The position numbers and the translations under genes were made by a program. Under the pieces are notes generated by a model. That model was not told the DNA's origin, ran no database searches, and saw nothing but the letters and a program-made list of their open reading frames with translations. DNA of 40,787 nucleotides. Origin: an uncultured Thermomicrobiales bacterium. Its GTDB lineage: Bacteria; Chloroflexota; Chloroflexia; Thermomicrobiales; UBA6265. Of the stretch, positions 7,939 to 16,599 are shown in pieces. The DNA lies in the NCBI GenBank assembly GCA_902806335.1, contig CADCWG010000038.1:1-40787 (forward strand), given 5' to 3'. Numbering within the stretch: the stretch's first letter is position 1; the number at the start of each line of letters is the position of its first letter.

Positions 7939-8623
7939 CTTGCGCCCGGCATCGTCCGGCCGTCAACCGATCCGCGGTCGGCGCCACGTTCGCGGGGGCC
8001 GGACCTGGCGGCTCGGCACCCGGGTGCGAGGGAAGGAGCCGTCGTGGCTGCGTCCCGGTCGATGGCGCCCCGGTCGGCGTGCCCCGGGCAGCTTATGGCC
8101 CCGCGGTCGTGGGGGCATTCCCGGGCCGACGATCGTCGGGACCGGACGACGGCGCGTCGTCGCTGCCGGGACCCGTCTCGGCGGGGCGCGCACCGCAACC
8201 CGCGGCGCGCCTCGCTCAGACCCAGCGGCTTGGCAACGAGCGGCCCACGACCCGCCAGCCGAGTACGCGGCGGATCGACCAGCGCCGCGCCGCTGACCGT
8301 GCCGAGGCTTCCGGCCGAGCCGAGCCGAGCGTCGCCTCGCGCGCGAAGACCGATTGCTCCTCCGTGCCGTTGACCCAGATCATGGCCATGCCCGATCTCC
8401 CCACAGCCGGTCGGCGACCGGCGCCCTGTCGCCCCGCCGGCACCTCGCCGTGGGCTGGGACCAGCATGGCCGGCCGATGGGGACCACACATCCGCAAAAA
8501 TACGGGTATGCCGCCGCCAAACCGCATCAGGTCTGTGGGGTGAGGCCCACGTTGACGTACGTAGCGACGCCGGCGCGCCGGGAGCCAGGCCCGCCGGTCC
8601 CGCACCGCCGCGGGGTTAACCGG
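7939..8623. other. 685-bp spacer between the two LuxR-type regulator genes
   Basis: Apart from a possible 57-aa gene at 8216-8389 on the minus strand, I see no convincing coding sequence. The stretch around 8490-8560 is less GC-rich than its surroundings (caaaaatacgggtat). A TTGACG hexamer on the minus strand (7961-7966) could be a -35 box for the downstream regulator, but its spaced partner CAAGAT would lie against the annotated start codon. I therefore do not call it a promoter. Confidence 0.45.
8216..8389 (-). CDS. Possible small protein (57 aa), unknown
   Basis: The ATG at 8389 is preceded by a clear ribosome site (ggggagatcgggc). The product starts MAMIWVNGTEEQSVF and becomes Arg-rich towards the C-terminus; third codon positions are strongly GC-biased, as in real genes here. 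It lies between the two regulator genes on the same strand. I recognise no domain. It could be a small regulatory protein or only a chance frame; the ribosome site is the main support. Confidence 0.3.
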   Translation of the reverse strand: MAMIWVNGTEEQSVFAREATLGSARPEASARSAARRWSIRRVLGWRVVGRSLPSRWV

Positions 8624-11320
8624 TCAGACGAGGCCGGCGCGAACCGCGTGCGCCGCGGCCGCCGTGCGGGAGGTGGCCCCGATCTTATTCAGGATGTTGT
8701 AGACGTGGGTCGTCGTGGTGCGATGGCTGATCCCGAGCCGATCGGCGATCTCCCGGTCGGCCATCCCTTCCGTCAGCAGCCGGAGGACTTCCCGCTCCCG
8801 CTGGGTCAACCGCACCGCCGCCCGTGCTGGGGACACCGCCGACGGAACGGGGGTGACCACTCCGGTCGCCGGGTGGCTCGGGTCAGCGACGGCGACGCCC
8901 CCGTCGTCCGCCTCGGCCTCGGCGAGCGCCTCGGCGACGGCATCGGCCATCGCCATCGCGCGGCCGGCGGACCAGGTCCGGGACGCGAGTGGGGTGCCCA
9001 GCCGTCCCCGGACCCGGCTGACGAGCCGGGTGTGGCGAGGACGGTGCAGCGGCGGGACGGGAGTGCCGAGGGCGACCCGGCGGCCCTCGGCGGCGGCGAG
9101 CAGGCGGCCTGCTCGTTCCGTCCGACCGCGACCGAGCGCGACCTCCGCCATCGCTTCGAGCTCGGCGATCACGCCCCGCTCGTCGCCAAGTTCGCGCCGG
9201 ACGCTAAGCGCCTCTCGGAGCAGGCGAGTCGCCGCCGGGAGCTCCCCGGCGCGGAGGGCGACCAGGCCGAGGTCGTGGGCGGCGTCGGCGATGCCCAGCT
9301 TCTCCCCGACCGATCGGAACAGTGCCAGGCTGTCCTCGAAGTGCGCCCGGGCCGTCACGTCGTCCCCCTCGGCCGCCGCGACCCGGCCAAGGTTGTCGCG
9401 AACGTAGGCGATGCCGCGCTGGTCGCCCAGCCCCTCGCGGAGCGTGAGGGCCTCCTCCAGCAGCGCGCGGGCCGCCGCGAGGCGCCCACCGTCGGCGAGC
9501 GCCTCGGCCGAGTTGTTGAGACCGAGTCCAAGTCGGACCGGGTCGCCGTGGTCGCGGCGGATCGCCAGGCTCTCGGCGTGGAGGGCCTCGGCACGGGGGA
9601 CGTCGCCCAGCGCGGCGGCGACCAAGCCGAGGTTGTTGAGGGTGTCGGCGAGCGCCAGATCGTCGCCGATGGCGCGGCTCATCGCGAGGCTGGACTCGTA
9701 TAGCTCCCGTGCCCGGCCGAAGTCCGCCAGGCGGTAGAGGAGGTTGCCCAGGTTGTTGACCGCGGTCGCCCGCAGCTCCGTCGGCACCGGGCCGGGAGCG
9801 AGCAACGCGCGCTCGAGCCAGGCACGGCCCTCATTGAGGTAGCCGCGCACCTCCCAGAAGCGCCAGAGCGACGAGGCGATCCGCAGCGCGACGGAGGCGT
9901 CGTGCTCGATGGCCCAGCCGAGGGCGGCGCGGACGTTGTCGTGTTCGACTTCGACGCGGTCCAGCCATCGAGCCTGGTCGCGCCCGGAGAACTTGTCCTT
10001 GGCCTGTTCCGCGAGCGCGACGACGTGGGCGGCGTGGCGGGCCTGGAGGGCGGGCAGGTCGCCGCTGGCGGCGAGGCGTTCGAGGGCGTACTCCCGGATC
10101 GTCTCGAGCATCGCGAACCGGATCGAGCCGTCACGGCCATGGACCCGCTGGACGAGGCTGTGCCGGACCAGCGCGCCGAGGGCGTCGACCACGACGGTCG
10201 ACGGGAGCAGGGCCGGCGCGACCGCCCCGTTCTCGGTGCCGATGGGCGATGGCGAGCGGGTCGGGTCCTGGGATTGCCCGGAGACCAGATCGACCTCCGA
10301 CGGCGAGCCGCAGACGACCTCGGCTGACTCGAGCGAGCATCCGCCGGAGAAGACCGCTAGGTCGCGGAAGAGGACCCGCTCCGGCGGCGAGAGCAGGTCC
10401 TCGCTCCAGGCGATCGCCGCCCGCAGGGTCTGCTGCCGCTCGGGCAGGTCGCGGGCGCCGCCGGTGAGCAGCGGCAGCCGGCGATCGAGGCGGGCGAGCA
10501 AGGCCGTGGGGCGCATGATGTCGGTGCGGGCCGCCGCGAGTTCGATGGCGAGCGGCAGGCCGTCCAGCCGGCGGCAGATCGCGGCGATCGCCGCGAGGTC
10601 GCCTTCCGCGTAGGGCGCGGCCAGGCGGCTGCCACGGGCCCGCTGGAGGAAGAGGGCCAGCGCGCCGTCGTCGGCGACGTCGGCCACGGTGCGCGGCGCG
10701 CCGTCGGCCGCCTCCGGCATCCCCAGTGGGGGCACCGGGTAGTCGTACTCCCCCGAGACGCCGAGCACCATCCGGCTCGTGGCCAGGACCTTGAGGCTCG
10801 GACACGTGCTGAGGAGGCCGGCCAGGTCCGGCGCGGCGGTGATCACCTGCTCGACGTTGTCGAGCACCAACAGCATCCGGCGCCGGGCGAGGGCCGCCGC
10901 GAGCACCGGCAGGGCGGGGCGGTCGGCCGGGATCGGGACCTGCAGGACGTGGGCGATCGTCGGCAGCACCAGATGCGGGTCGATGAGCGGCGCGAGGGCC
11001 ACGAAGACGACGCCCGCCGGGAAGTCGGGCAACGGAGCCGGCATCTGCGCCGGTGGGGACGGCTCGACCGGCCGACCGGCGGGCAGCAGCGCTCGAGGTG
11101 ACCGTGCGGCCGCCGGGTCGAGTTCGGCCGCGACGCGCAGCGCGAGCCGAGTCTTACCGACGCCACCCGGCCCCGTCAGCGTGACCAGGCGGACGACCGG
11201 ATCGCGAAGCAGCGCGACGACCGCCGCGCTCTCCTCGTCGCGGCCGACCAGCGGGGTCAGCGGCACCGGGAGCGCGGCGAGCGACGGGTCCGGCGGGATG
11301 TCCAACGACGGTACGCTCAT
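8624..11320 (-). CDS. Large ATPase-TPR-LuxR transcriptional regulator (second of two)
   Basis: Cytoplasmic regulator of 898 aa from the ATG at 11320 (MSVPSLD); in-frame starts at 11404 and 11365 would add up to 28 residues with little family support. Order of parts: LVGRDEE (24-30), Walker A GPGGVGKT (50-57), Walker B LLVLDN (150-155), a VLATSRMVL stretch, a long TPR region with repeated NLGxxA units, and a C-terminal LuxR helix-turn-helix (about 836-898; [15 protein letters not shown], then [12 protein letters not shown]). The architecture and length match the neighbouring regulator at 5197-7938, so the two look like diverged paralogs from a tandem duplication. A TTGACG/AATATT promoter lies 120-150 bp upstream. 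The cognate signal and target genes cannot be read from the sequence; the surface-protein gene downstream is a candidate target. Confidence 0.88.
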   Translation of the reverse strand: MSVPSLDIPPDPSLAALPVPLTPLVGRDEESAAVVALLRDPVVRLVTLTGPGGVGKTRLALRVAAELDPAAARSPRALLPAGRPVEPSPPAQMPAPLPDFPAGVVFVALAPLIDPHLVLPTIAHVLQVPIPADRPALPVLAAALARRRMLLVLDNVEQVITAAPDLAGLLSTCPSLKVLATSRMVLGVSGEYDYPVPPLGMPEAADGAPRTVADVADDGALALFLQRARGSRLAAPYAEGDLAAIAAICRRLDGLPLAIELAAARTDIMRPTALLARLDRRLPLLTGGARDLPERQQTLRAAIAWSEDLLSPPERVLFRDLAVFSGGCSLESAEVVCGSPSEVDLVSGQSQDPTRSPSPIGTENGAVAPALLPSTVVVDALGALVRHSLVQRVHGRDGSIRFAMLETIREYALERLAASGDLPALQARHAAHVVALAEQAKDKFSGRDQARWLDRVEVEHDNVRAALGWAIEHDASVALRIASSLWRFWEVRGYLNEGRAWLERALLAPGPVPTELRATAVNNLGNLLYRLADFGRARELYESSLAMSRAIGDDLALADTLNNLGLVAAALGDVPRAEALHAESLAIRRDHGDPVRLGLGLNNSAEALADGGRLAAARALLEEALTLREGLGDQRGIAYVRDNLGRVAAAEGDDVTARAHFEDSLALFRSVGEKLGIADAAHDLGLVALRAGELPAATRLLREALSVRRELGDERGVIAELEAMAEVALGRGRTERAGRLLAAAEGRRVALGTPVPPLHRPRHTRLVSRVRGRLGTPLASRTWSAGRAMAMADAVAEALAEAEADDGGVAVADPSHPATGVVTPVPSAVSPARAAVRLTQREREVLRLLTEGMADREIADRLGISHRTTTTHVYNILNKIGATSRTAAAAHAVRAGLV

Positions 11321-11442
11321 CGCCCTGCGGCGGCTCCGATCGCGGGGGCGTCCCCCGAGGGCCATGACGTGCTGCTGGCGATCGGCGGAGGTCCCTACCC
11401 ACATCGCATGGCGACCGCATGGTCGACGACGACGACAGAGTC

Positions 11443-11472
11443 AATATTGGCGCCGCGTGGGTACCACGTCAA
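11443..11472 (-). promoter_or_regulatory. Promoter of the second LuxR-type regulator
   Basis: On the minus strand, TTGACG (11467-11472) and AATATT (11443-11448) are separated by 18 bases, close to a sigma70-type consensus. The local AT-richness stands out in this GC-rich region. The predicted start of transcription is near 11436, leaving a leader of about 115 bases. Confidence 0.55.
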
Positions 11473-11529
11473 CCGGCGCGGCACCGCCCGTGCGGGCCAT
11501 TCCTCTTTCCCTTCTGCCCGGTGCTGGCC

Positions 11530-11557
11530 TTGACTTCGGTGGCGCGTCGCGTAGTCT
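11530..11557 (+). promoter_or_regulatory. Promoter of the metallophosphoesterase gene
   Basis: TTGACT (11530-11535) and TAGTCT (11552-11557) are 16 bases apart, about 80 bp upstream of the gene at 11638. A second TAGTCT lies at 11580-11585 in the duplicated unit. Confidence 0.4.
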
Positions 11558-11596
11558 CGGCTTGCCGCGGCGCGTGGCGTAGTCTTGGCTCGCCAC
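11541..11596. repeat. 28-bp imperfect tandem duplication
   Basis: Units 11541-11568 and 11569-11596 match at 24 of 28 positions. Each contains gcgtagtct, so the duplication copies the putative -10 hexamer of the downstream gene. Confidence 0.7.
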
Positions 11597-11637
11597 CTAC
11601 CCAGGGCTGATCGGCTCGCTGCTGAGGAGCCAACCCG

Positions 11638-12354
11638 GTGCGGATCGCGGTGCTCTCGGACGTCCATGGCTTCGACCTGGCGCTCGCGACGGTCTTCGCC
11701 GACCTCGACGCGACCGGGCCGTACGACGAGGTCGTGGTCGCCGGCGACCTGTGTGAGGTCGGGCCGGCGCCCGCCCGCGTCCTGGCGATGCTCCGCGAGC
11801 GCAGCCCAGCGCCGACGGTGCTGATGGGCAATACGGACCGAGACCTCGTCGAGGCCGCCCTGGCGGGACGGAGCGGTCGTCACTTCGCCGCGGCGGACAT
11901 CGGCTCCGAAGGCATCGCCTACCTGGCGGCGCTACCGTTCGACCGCCGGATCGCCCCGCCCGGTGGGACCTCGCCCGAAGACGACCTTCTCGTCGTCCAC
12001 GCCAACCCCCACGACCTCGAGCGCAAGCTCGACCCGGCGTCGAGCGACCGGGAACTGCGGGAGACCCTGGGCGACACCCGGGCCGCGGCGATCGCCTTCG
12101 GGCACATCCACATCGCCTATACCCGGCGCCTGAACATGACCCTCCTCGTCGACGTCTCGGCGGTCGGCAACCCGAAGGACGGCGATCTCCGCTGCGCGTA
12201 CGGTGTCCTCACCTGGGATGCCGGCGCTCGAGCGTGGTCGGCCGAGATCCGCCGCCTGCCGTACCCGCTCGCCGAGACCGCCGCCGAGATCCGCGCCAGC
12301 GGCCTGCCCGACCCCGAGAAGACGCTGCGCAAGCTCGAGCGGGCATCGTACTGA
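11638..12354 (+). CDS. Metallophosphoesterase, YfcE/MJ0936-like
   Basis: Predicted two-metal phosphodiesterase or phosphatase of 238 aa, cytoplasmic with no signal peptide. The GTG start follows a ctgaggagc ribosome site. The full set of metal-site motifs is present: Asp8-x-His10 (SDVHG), Asp37 (GDLCE), Asn65 (GNTD), His121 (VVHANP) and His156-x-His158 (GHIH). The GNTD form in place of GNHD and the short length fit the YfcE/MJ0936 subgroup, which hydrolyses phosphodiester model substrates; the natural substrate is uncertain. It is transcribed divergently from the regulator gene and is followed by the promoter of the sugar importer, so it is probably monocistronic. Confidence 0.85.
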   Translation: MRIAVLSDVHGFDLALATVFADLDATGPYDEVVVAGDLCEVGPAPARVLAMLRERSPAPTVLMGNTDRDLVEAALAGRSGRHFAAADIGSEGIAYLAALPFDRRIAPPGGTSPEDDLLVVHANPHDLERKLDPASSDRELRETLGDTRAAAIAFGHIHIAYTRRLNMTLLVDVSAVGNPKDGDLRCAYGVLTWDAGARAWSAEIRRLPYPLAETAAEIRASGLPDPEKTLRKLERASY

Positions 12355-12400
12355 CGGCCTCCCGTTGGCTTGTCCGACTGGACCTCGGTAGTCGATACCG

Positions 12401-12429
12401 TTGACACGCCGCGGCAACGTGGGGAGAAT
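12401..12429 (+). promoter_or_regulatory. Promoter of the sugar ABC importer operon
   Basis: A consensus -35 box TTGACA (12401-12406) is followed after 17 bases by GAGAAT (12424-12429), about 115 bp upstream of the binding-protein start. The perfect -35 and optimal spacing make this the best promoter match I found in the window. Confidence 0.6.
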
Positions 12430-12543
12430 CCGCCGGCCCGAACGCGGTCAGCGATGAGAACCCGCGGGCGGCCCTCCCAGAGAGGAGACGCCGCTGGGCG
12501 CGGATTGCGTGCGCGCCGGGACGGCGCTTCGAGGAGGAAGCCC

Positions 12544-13737
12544 ATGGATGCGTTTCTACGGCGCCAGATCGACCGACGGGAGGCTGTCCGCTTCTCGCTG
12601 ATGGGTGCAGGAGCCGTCTCGCTGGCGATGACCGGCGGCGGGCGACGGTTCAGCTCGGCGGTCGCCCAGGACGCGACGCCTGCGGCGGCGTTTGACCCGG
12701 CCCTCTGTTATGCCCCATTCGGCGATGTCGAAACCGTGCAGTACGACAAAGTCGGCGACGGCGGGTTCAAGATCGCGCTCTCGAACTCCTACATCGGGAA
12801 CGTCTGGCGGACCCAGATGATCAAGATGGCGCGTGCGTACGTCCAGGAGCCAGCGCTCGCGGACCTCGTCTCGGCGGGTGACTTCCAGGTCAACTCGGCC
12901 GGCAACGACGCCAACGCGCAGAGCGCGGCCATCGACGACATGATCTCCCGCGGTGCCCAGGCCATCATCATCAATGCGGCAAGCCCGACCGCCCTGGTGC
13001 CGGTGGTCCAGCAGGCCCGCCAGGATGGGATCGTGATCGTCGCCTTCGACAACGTGGTGACGCCGGACGACCCGTCCGTTGATGTCGGGATCACGATCAA
13101 CGAGGATCAGGTCGAGATGGGGCGCCGGTGGGCGCAGTTCCTGGTCGACCAGCTGGGCGGTACCGGTAACGCCCAGGGCAAGATCCTGATGATCAACGGC
13201 GTCGCTGGGACGAGCGTCGACGCCGAACGCCGCCAGGGGGCGGCCGAGGTGTTCTCGGCAAACCCTGGTATCACGACCGTGGAGGTCGTCGGCGACTGGG
13301 ATCCTGGCAAGGCCCAGACGGCGACGGCGACGGCCCTGGCTTCCAACCCCGATATCGCCGGGATCTGGTGCCAGGGCGGTACTGACGGCGCGGTCCGCGC
13401 CTTCCTCGACGCCGGGCGGCCGCTGGTCCCCGTCGCCGGCGAGGCGGAGAACGGGTTCCGTAAGCAGATGCTCCAGTACGCCGACCAGTTCCAGGGTTAC
13501 TCGATCGGCCAGACGCCCGGGATGGTCTGCGTGGCGATCCGGGCGGCGATCAGCCTGCTCCAGGGGGAAGCCCTGCCGAAGTCGATCTCGATCCCCCTCC
13601 CGGAGGCGCGGACGGCGGACCTGGTGCCGGGCGTCAATGTGTTCCCCGAGGCCGGAAACGACTTCTTCACTCCGATCCAGATCCCGGCCTGCGGCGTCAA
13701 CCTGACGTTCGAGCAGATCGACGCGCAGCAGGCGTGA
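12544..13737 (+). CDS. CUT2-type sugar ABC importer, substrate-binding protein
   Basis: Secreted or membrane-tethered periplasmic-binding protein of 397 aa that should capture a sugar or related ligand for the importer encoded downstream. The ATG at 12544 has a strong ribosome site (gaggagg); an upstream frame from 12370 would place the promoter inside the gene. The leader (DRREAVRFSLMGAGAVSLAM) has an Arg pair before a hydrophobic stretch, like a twin-arginine signal. The mature part is a type-1 binding fold of the Peripla_BP_4 (RbsB-like) group, with features such as NSAGNDANAQSAAIDDMI, AIIINAASPTAL and VAFDN. The gene comes first in an operon with ATPase and permeases and is followed by a stable hairpin, which would favour its higher expression. 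The ligand cannot be told from sequence alone. Confidence 0.88.
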   Translation: MDAFLRRQIDRREAVRFSLMGAGAVSLAMTGGGRRFSSAVAQDATPAAAFDPALCYAPFGDVETVQYDKVGDGGFKIALSNSYIGNVWRTQMIKMARAYVQEPALADLVSAGDFQVNSAGNDANAQSAAIDDMISRGAQAIIINAASPTALVPVVQQARQDGIVIVAFDNVVTPDDPSVDVGITINEDQVEMGRRWAQFLVDQLGGTGNAQGKILMINGVAGTSVDAERRQGAAEVFSANPGITTVEVVGDWDPGKAQTATATALASNPDIAGIWCQGGTDGAVRAFLDAGRPLVPVAGEAENGFRKQMLQYADQFQGYSIGQTPGMVCVAIRAAISLLQGEALPKSISIPLPEARTADLVPGVNVFPEAGNDFFTPIQIPACGVNLTFEQIDAQQA

Positions 13738-13761
13738 CTCGCGGTCTCGCGCCCAAGGGTG

Positions 13762-13802
13762 AGCGGGACGGCCTTGGGAGTTGTCTCCCGGGCCGTCCCG
13801 CT
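13762..13802 (+). terminator. Intercistronic hairpin after the binding-protein gene
   Basis: A 12-bp stem (13762-13773 with 13791-13802) is extended by a five-bp inner stem (gggag/ctccc) around a ttgt loop. It lies 25 bp after the binding-protein stop and 47 bp before the ATPase start, with no T-run. It could act as a partial terminator or a 3' mRNA stabiliser so that the binding protein is made in excess. Confidence 0.6.
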
Positions 13803-13848
13803 GATGGTCCCGTTCGTACGACATGTCCCGATAAGCTGAGAGGCGGCG

Positions 13849-15414
13849 ATGGCGGTCCTGGCAGCTCGGGGGGTCGACAAGCGATTCGGCGGCGTGGTTG
13901 CCCTCCACGGCGCCGAGTTCGCCTGCGAGGCCGGCGAGATTCACGCCCTGCTCGGCGAGAACGGTGCCGGCAAGAGCACCATGGTCAAGGTGCTCTGCGG
14001 CGTCCAGCAGCCCGACGCTGGTGAGATCACGATGGCCGCCCGGCCCGTGACATTTCGCGGCCCGGGCGACGCCGCGAGCGCGGGGATCGTCCCCGTCTTC
14101 CAGGAACTGTCGCTCGTCCCGGACCTGTCGGTCGCCGAGAACCTCGCGCTGGGCAACGAGCCGCGGAACCGCCTGGGCCTCGTCAGTGGACGTCGAATGC
14201 GGCGGGATGCGGCGGAGGCGTTGAGCCGCCTCGGCTTCGTCGGTATCGATCCGGGATCGCCCGTCCGAGACCTTCCGCTGGCCGACCGTCAGCTGGTAGA
14301 GATCGCCAAGGCGATCGGCCGTCGACCCTCGATGCTGATCCTCGACGAGGCGACCTCGGCGCTCAACCGGCGCGAGGTCGAGCGAGTCTTCGATGTCGTG
14401 CGATCAATGCGTGACGCCGGCACGGCCGTCGTCTTCATCTCGCACCGGATGGAGGAGGTTCGCGAGCTCTGCGACCGGGCGACGGTCTTTCGCGACGGGA
14501 CACACGTGGGAACGGTCGATGTCCGCGGCGCGCCCAAGGGCCAGATCGTCGAGATGATGGTCGGGCGAGCGCTGCGCGAGGTCTTTCCGCCCCGCCCGCC
14601 GCGGGCTGAGCCTTCGACGCCGCTGCTGGAGGTCGCCGGCTTGACCTGGGGGCGTGAGCTGCGCGACGTCTCGCTGACCATTCACGCTGGGGAGATCGTG
14701 GGACTGTCGGGGCTCGAGGGGCAGGGGCAGGGCGACCTGCTCCGCGCGCTCTTCGGAATCTACGCCCGGGTTTCCGGCACTGTCCGGATGGGCGGTCGAC
14801 CGGTCCGCCTGGGGAGCCCAAGGGCAGCGATGCGAGCCGGACTCGCCCTGGTCCCGGAGGACCGCAAGACCCAGGCGCTGATCCTGCCGCTGCCCGTCCG
14901 CGACAATCTGACGTTGCCTACGCTGCCACGCTGGAGTCGCGGCGGGATCCTCTCCCCGTCGGCCGAGGCGGGCGCGACCACCGCGGTGCGCGAGCGGCTG
15001 GCGATCAAGACAGCGAGTGTCGCCACGCCCGTGCGCCAACTCAGCGGCGGCAACCAGCAGAAGGTGGCGATCGCGAAGTGGCTCCTCGGGGAGACCAGGG
15101 TGTTCCTGCTGCACGACCCGACACGGGGCATCGACGTCGGGGCGAAGCAGGAAATCTATGCCGTGATGCGTGGGCTCGCGGAGCGGGGTAACGGGGTGCT
15201 GTTCTTCTCGACCGAGTTGTCCGAGATCGTTGGCCTCTGCGATCGGGCGCTCGTGATGTACGAGGGCGCGGTCGTCCAGGAGTTGCGAGGGGCCGACCTT
15301 ACCGAGACGAATCTGGTCAGCGCGGCCGTCGGTTTCCACGACGGGGAGGCGGGAGGTCCGGCCTCCGCTCGCGGCCCCGTCCCCGTCGTGGTCCCCGCTG
15401 AGGTGTCCCGGTGA
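13849..15414 (+). CDS. CUT2-type sugar ABC importer, double ATP-binding subunit (RbsA-like)
   Basis: Cytoplasmic ATPase of 521 aa with two fused ABC domains, as usual for RbsA/MglA/XylG-type importers. The ATG at 13849 follows agctgagaggcg. The first domain has Walker A GENGAGKST (36-44), FQELSLVPDLSVAENL, a weak signature at LADRQLVEIAKAI and Walker B LILDEATSAL. The second domain has a degenerate Walker A (GLEGQGQGD), a canonical signature LSGGNQQKVAIAKWL and LLHDPTRGIDVGAKQEIY. This asymmetry, with one degenerate site, is typical of the family. Its stop codon overlaps the start of the first permease by four bases, so the two are translationally coupled. Confidence 0.93.
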   Translation: MAVLAARGVDKRFGGVVALHGAEFACEAGEIHALLGENGAGKSTMVKVLCGVQQPDAGEITMAARPVTFRGPGDAASAGIVPVFQELSLVPDLSVAENLALGNEPRNRLGLVSGRRMRRDAAEALSRLGFVGIDPGSPVRDLPLADRQLVEIAKAIGRRPSMLILDEATSALNRREVERVFDVVRSMRDAGTAVVFISHRMEEVRELCDRATVFRDGTHVGTVDVRGAPKGQIVEMMVGRALREVFPPRPPRAEPSTPLLEVAGLTWGRELRDVSLTIHAGEIVGLSGLEGQGQGDLLRALFGIYARVSGTVRMGGRPVRLGSPRAAMRAGLALVPEDRKTQALILPLPVRDNLTLPTLPRWSRGGILSPSAEAGATTAVRERLAIKTASVATPVRQLSGGNQQKVAIAKWLLGETRVFLLHDPTRGIDVGAKQEIYAVMRGLAERGNGVLFFSTELSEIVGLCDRALVMYEGAVVQELRGADLTETNLVSAAVGFHDGEAGGPASARGPVPVVVPAEVSR

Positions 15415-16469
15415 GCGCCCTGCCGGCCCTCCGTCGCCTCCCCGCGCCACCTGATAGAGGGGGAGGGCCCGACGACACCCCGCGGAGGGCACGCGGCCCG
15501 GCGCTGCCTCCCGTGCTCGCGAGGAGCGCACGGCTGATCCTCGCCTGGGTGATCCTCGCGGCGCTGCTCGCGATCTACATCCAGGAGTCGCCCCGCTTCG
15601 GACCGCGGGAACAGCGCTCGGTCGCGAACCAGGGCATGCCGCTGGCCATCGTCGGCTTTGGACAGACCGCCGTGGTGTTGACCGGCGGCATCGATCTCTC
15701 GGTCGGGTCAATGGTCAGCCTGAGCAACGGCGTGGCTTCTCGACTCGCCGACCCCGACCGACCTCGCTCGAGCATGTGGCTCGCCTCGATCGCGGCGCTG
15801 CTGGTGGGGACGATCGGAGGGGCGGTGAACGGGCTACTCGTCGCCTATGCCCGCCTGCAGCCGATTATCGTCACACTGGCGACGTCCTACGTCTTTCTCG
15901 GACTGGCGCTCTACGTCCGACCCGAGCCCGGCGGGAGCGTGCCGCTCGGCTTCACCGATTTCTGGACCGGACTGATGATCGACCGCCAGTACCCCCGTTC
16001 GATCGTGCTGCTGGTGGCGCTGGTGCTGCTCTGGGTGGTCTTCCGGCGCACTCGGCTCGCGACGCGGATCTACGCGGTTGGCAGCAGTGAGGGAGCGGCC
16101 TTCATGTCTGGCGTCGACGTTGCGCGGACCAAGGTCATCGCCTATACGATGGCGGGTCTCGCGGCGTCCGCGGCGGGGCTATTCCTGACCGCCCAGACCG
16201 CGACGGGCGACGTCCGTGCTGGCGACCCGTACACGCTCAACTCGGTCGCGGCGGTCGTCCTCGGCGGCGCCAGCCTCGCGGGCGGCGCCGGCACCTACGT
16301 CGGCACGGTCGCGGGGGCCTATGTGATCTCGCTCATCCCGCGTGTTCTGTTTTTCTACGACGTGTCGCCGTTCTACCAGCAGTTCTATCAGGGGCTGATC
16401 TTGCTGGGGTCGGTCGCGCTGGGGGCGCTTGGGGTGCTTCGGATGCGGAACCGCCTGGATCGCCTGTGA
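15411..16469 (+). CDS. CUT2-type sugar ABC importer, permease 1
   Basis: Integral membrane protein of 352 aa of the RbsC/BPD_transp_2 family. The GTG start overlaps the ATPase stop (GTGA). Hydrophobic segments fill most of the chain after a Pro/Arg-rich N-terminal 40 residues. Family hallmarks are visible: VVLTGGIDLSVGSMVSL, VNGLLVAYARLQPIIVTLAT, TRIYAVGSSEGAAFMSGVDV and VVLGGASLAGGAGTYVGTVAG. It should form half of the membrane channel, with the second permease at 16600 as partner. Confidence 0.9.
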   Translation: MSALPALRRLPAPPDRGGGPDDTPRRARGPALPPVLARSARLILAWVILAALLAIYIQESPRFGPREQRSVANQGMPLAIVGFGQTAVVLTGGIDLSVGSMVSLSNGVASRLADPDRPRSSMWLASIAALLVGTIGGAVNGLLVAYARLQPIIVTLATSYVFLGLALYVRPEPGGSVPLGFTDFWTGLMIDRQYPRSIVLLVALVLLWVVFRRTRLATRIYAVGSSEGAAFMSGVDVARTKVIAYTMAGLAASAAGLFLTAQTATGDVRAGDPYTLNSVAAVVLGGASLAGGAGTYVGTVAGAYVISLIPRVLFFYDVSPFYQQFYQGLILLGSVALGALGVLRMRNRLDRL

Positions 16470-16599
16470 GCGGGGGAGCCATCGACGCCGCGGCGGCCAG
16501 AAGCGTCGTCCTACGGCCCGGTGACCTGGGCGGCGCGTCGCCGATCGGAAGGATCTCCTCGCGTCGGCTGTCCGGCTGTGATCGACCCAGGACCGCGAC

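Larger units (their letters stand above)
11321..11637. other. Divergent promoter region between regulator and phosphoesterase genes
   Basis: This 317-bp stretch holds a minus-strand promoter candidate (11443-11472), a plus-strand promoter candidate (11530-11557), and an imperfect 28-bp tandem duplication (11541-11596) that duplicates the plus-strand -10 box. I see no gene in it. Confidence 0.6.

Noticed and set aside
7939-7966. TTGACG/CAAGAT promoter at the start of the first regulator
   Set aside because: The -10 match is poor and would place transcription start inside the gene, so I do not call it.
5794-8373. 859-aa frame on the plus strand opposite the first LuxR-type regulator
   Set aside because: It is the antisense shadow of a well-supported gene, with no ribosome site or family features.
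12556-13944. 462-aa minus-strand frame opposite the sugar-binding protein
   Set aside because: Rich in Asp, His and Arg in the typical antisense pattern; the plus strand has leader, ribosome site and family motifs.
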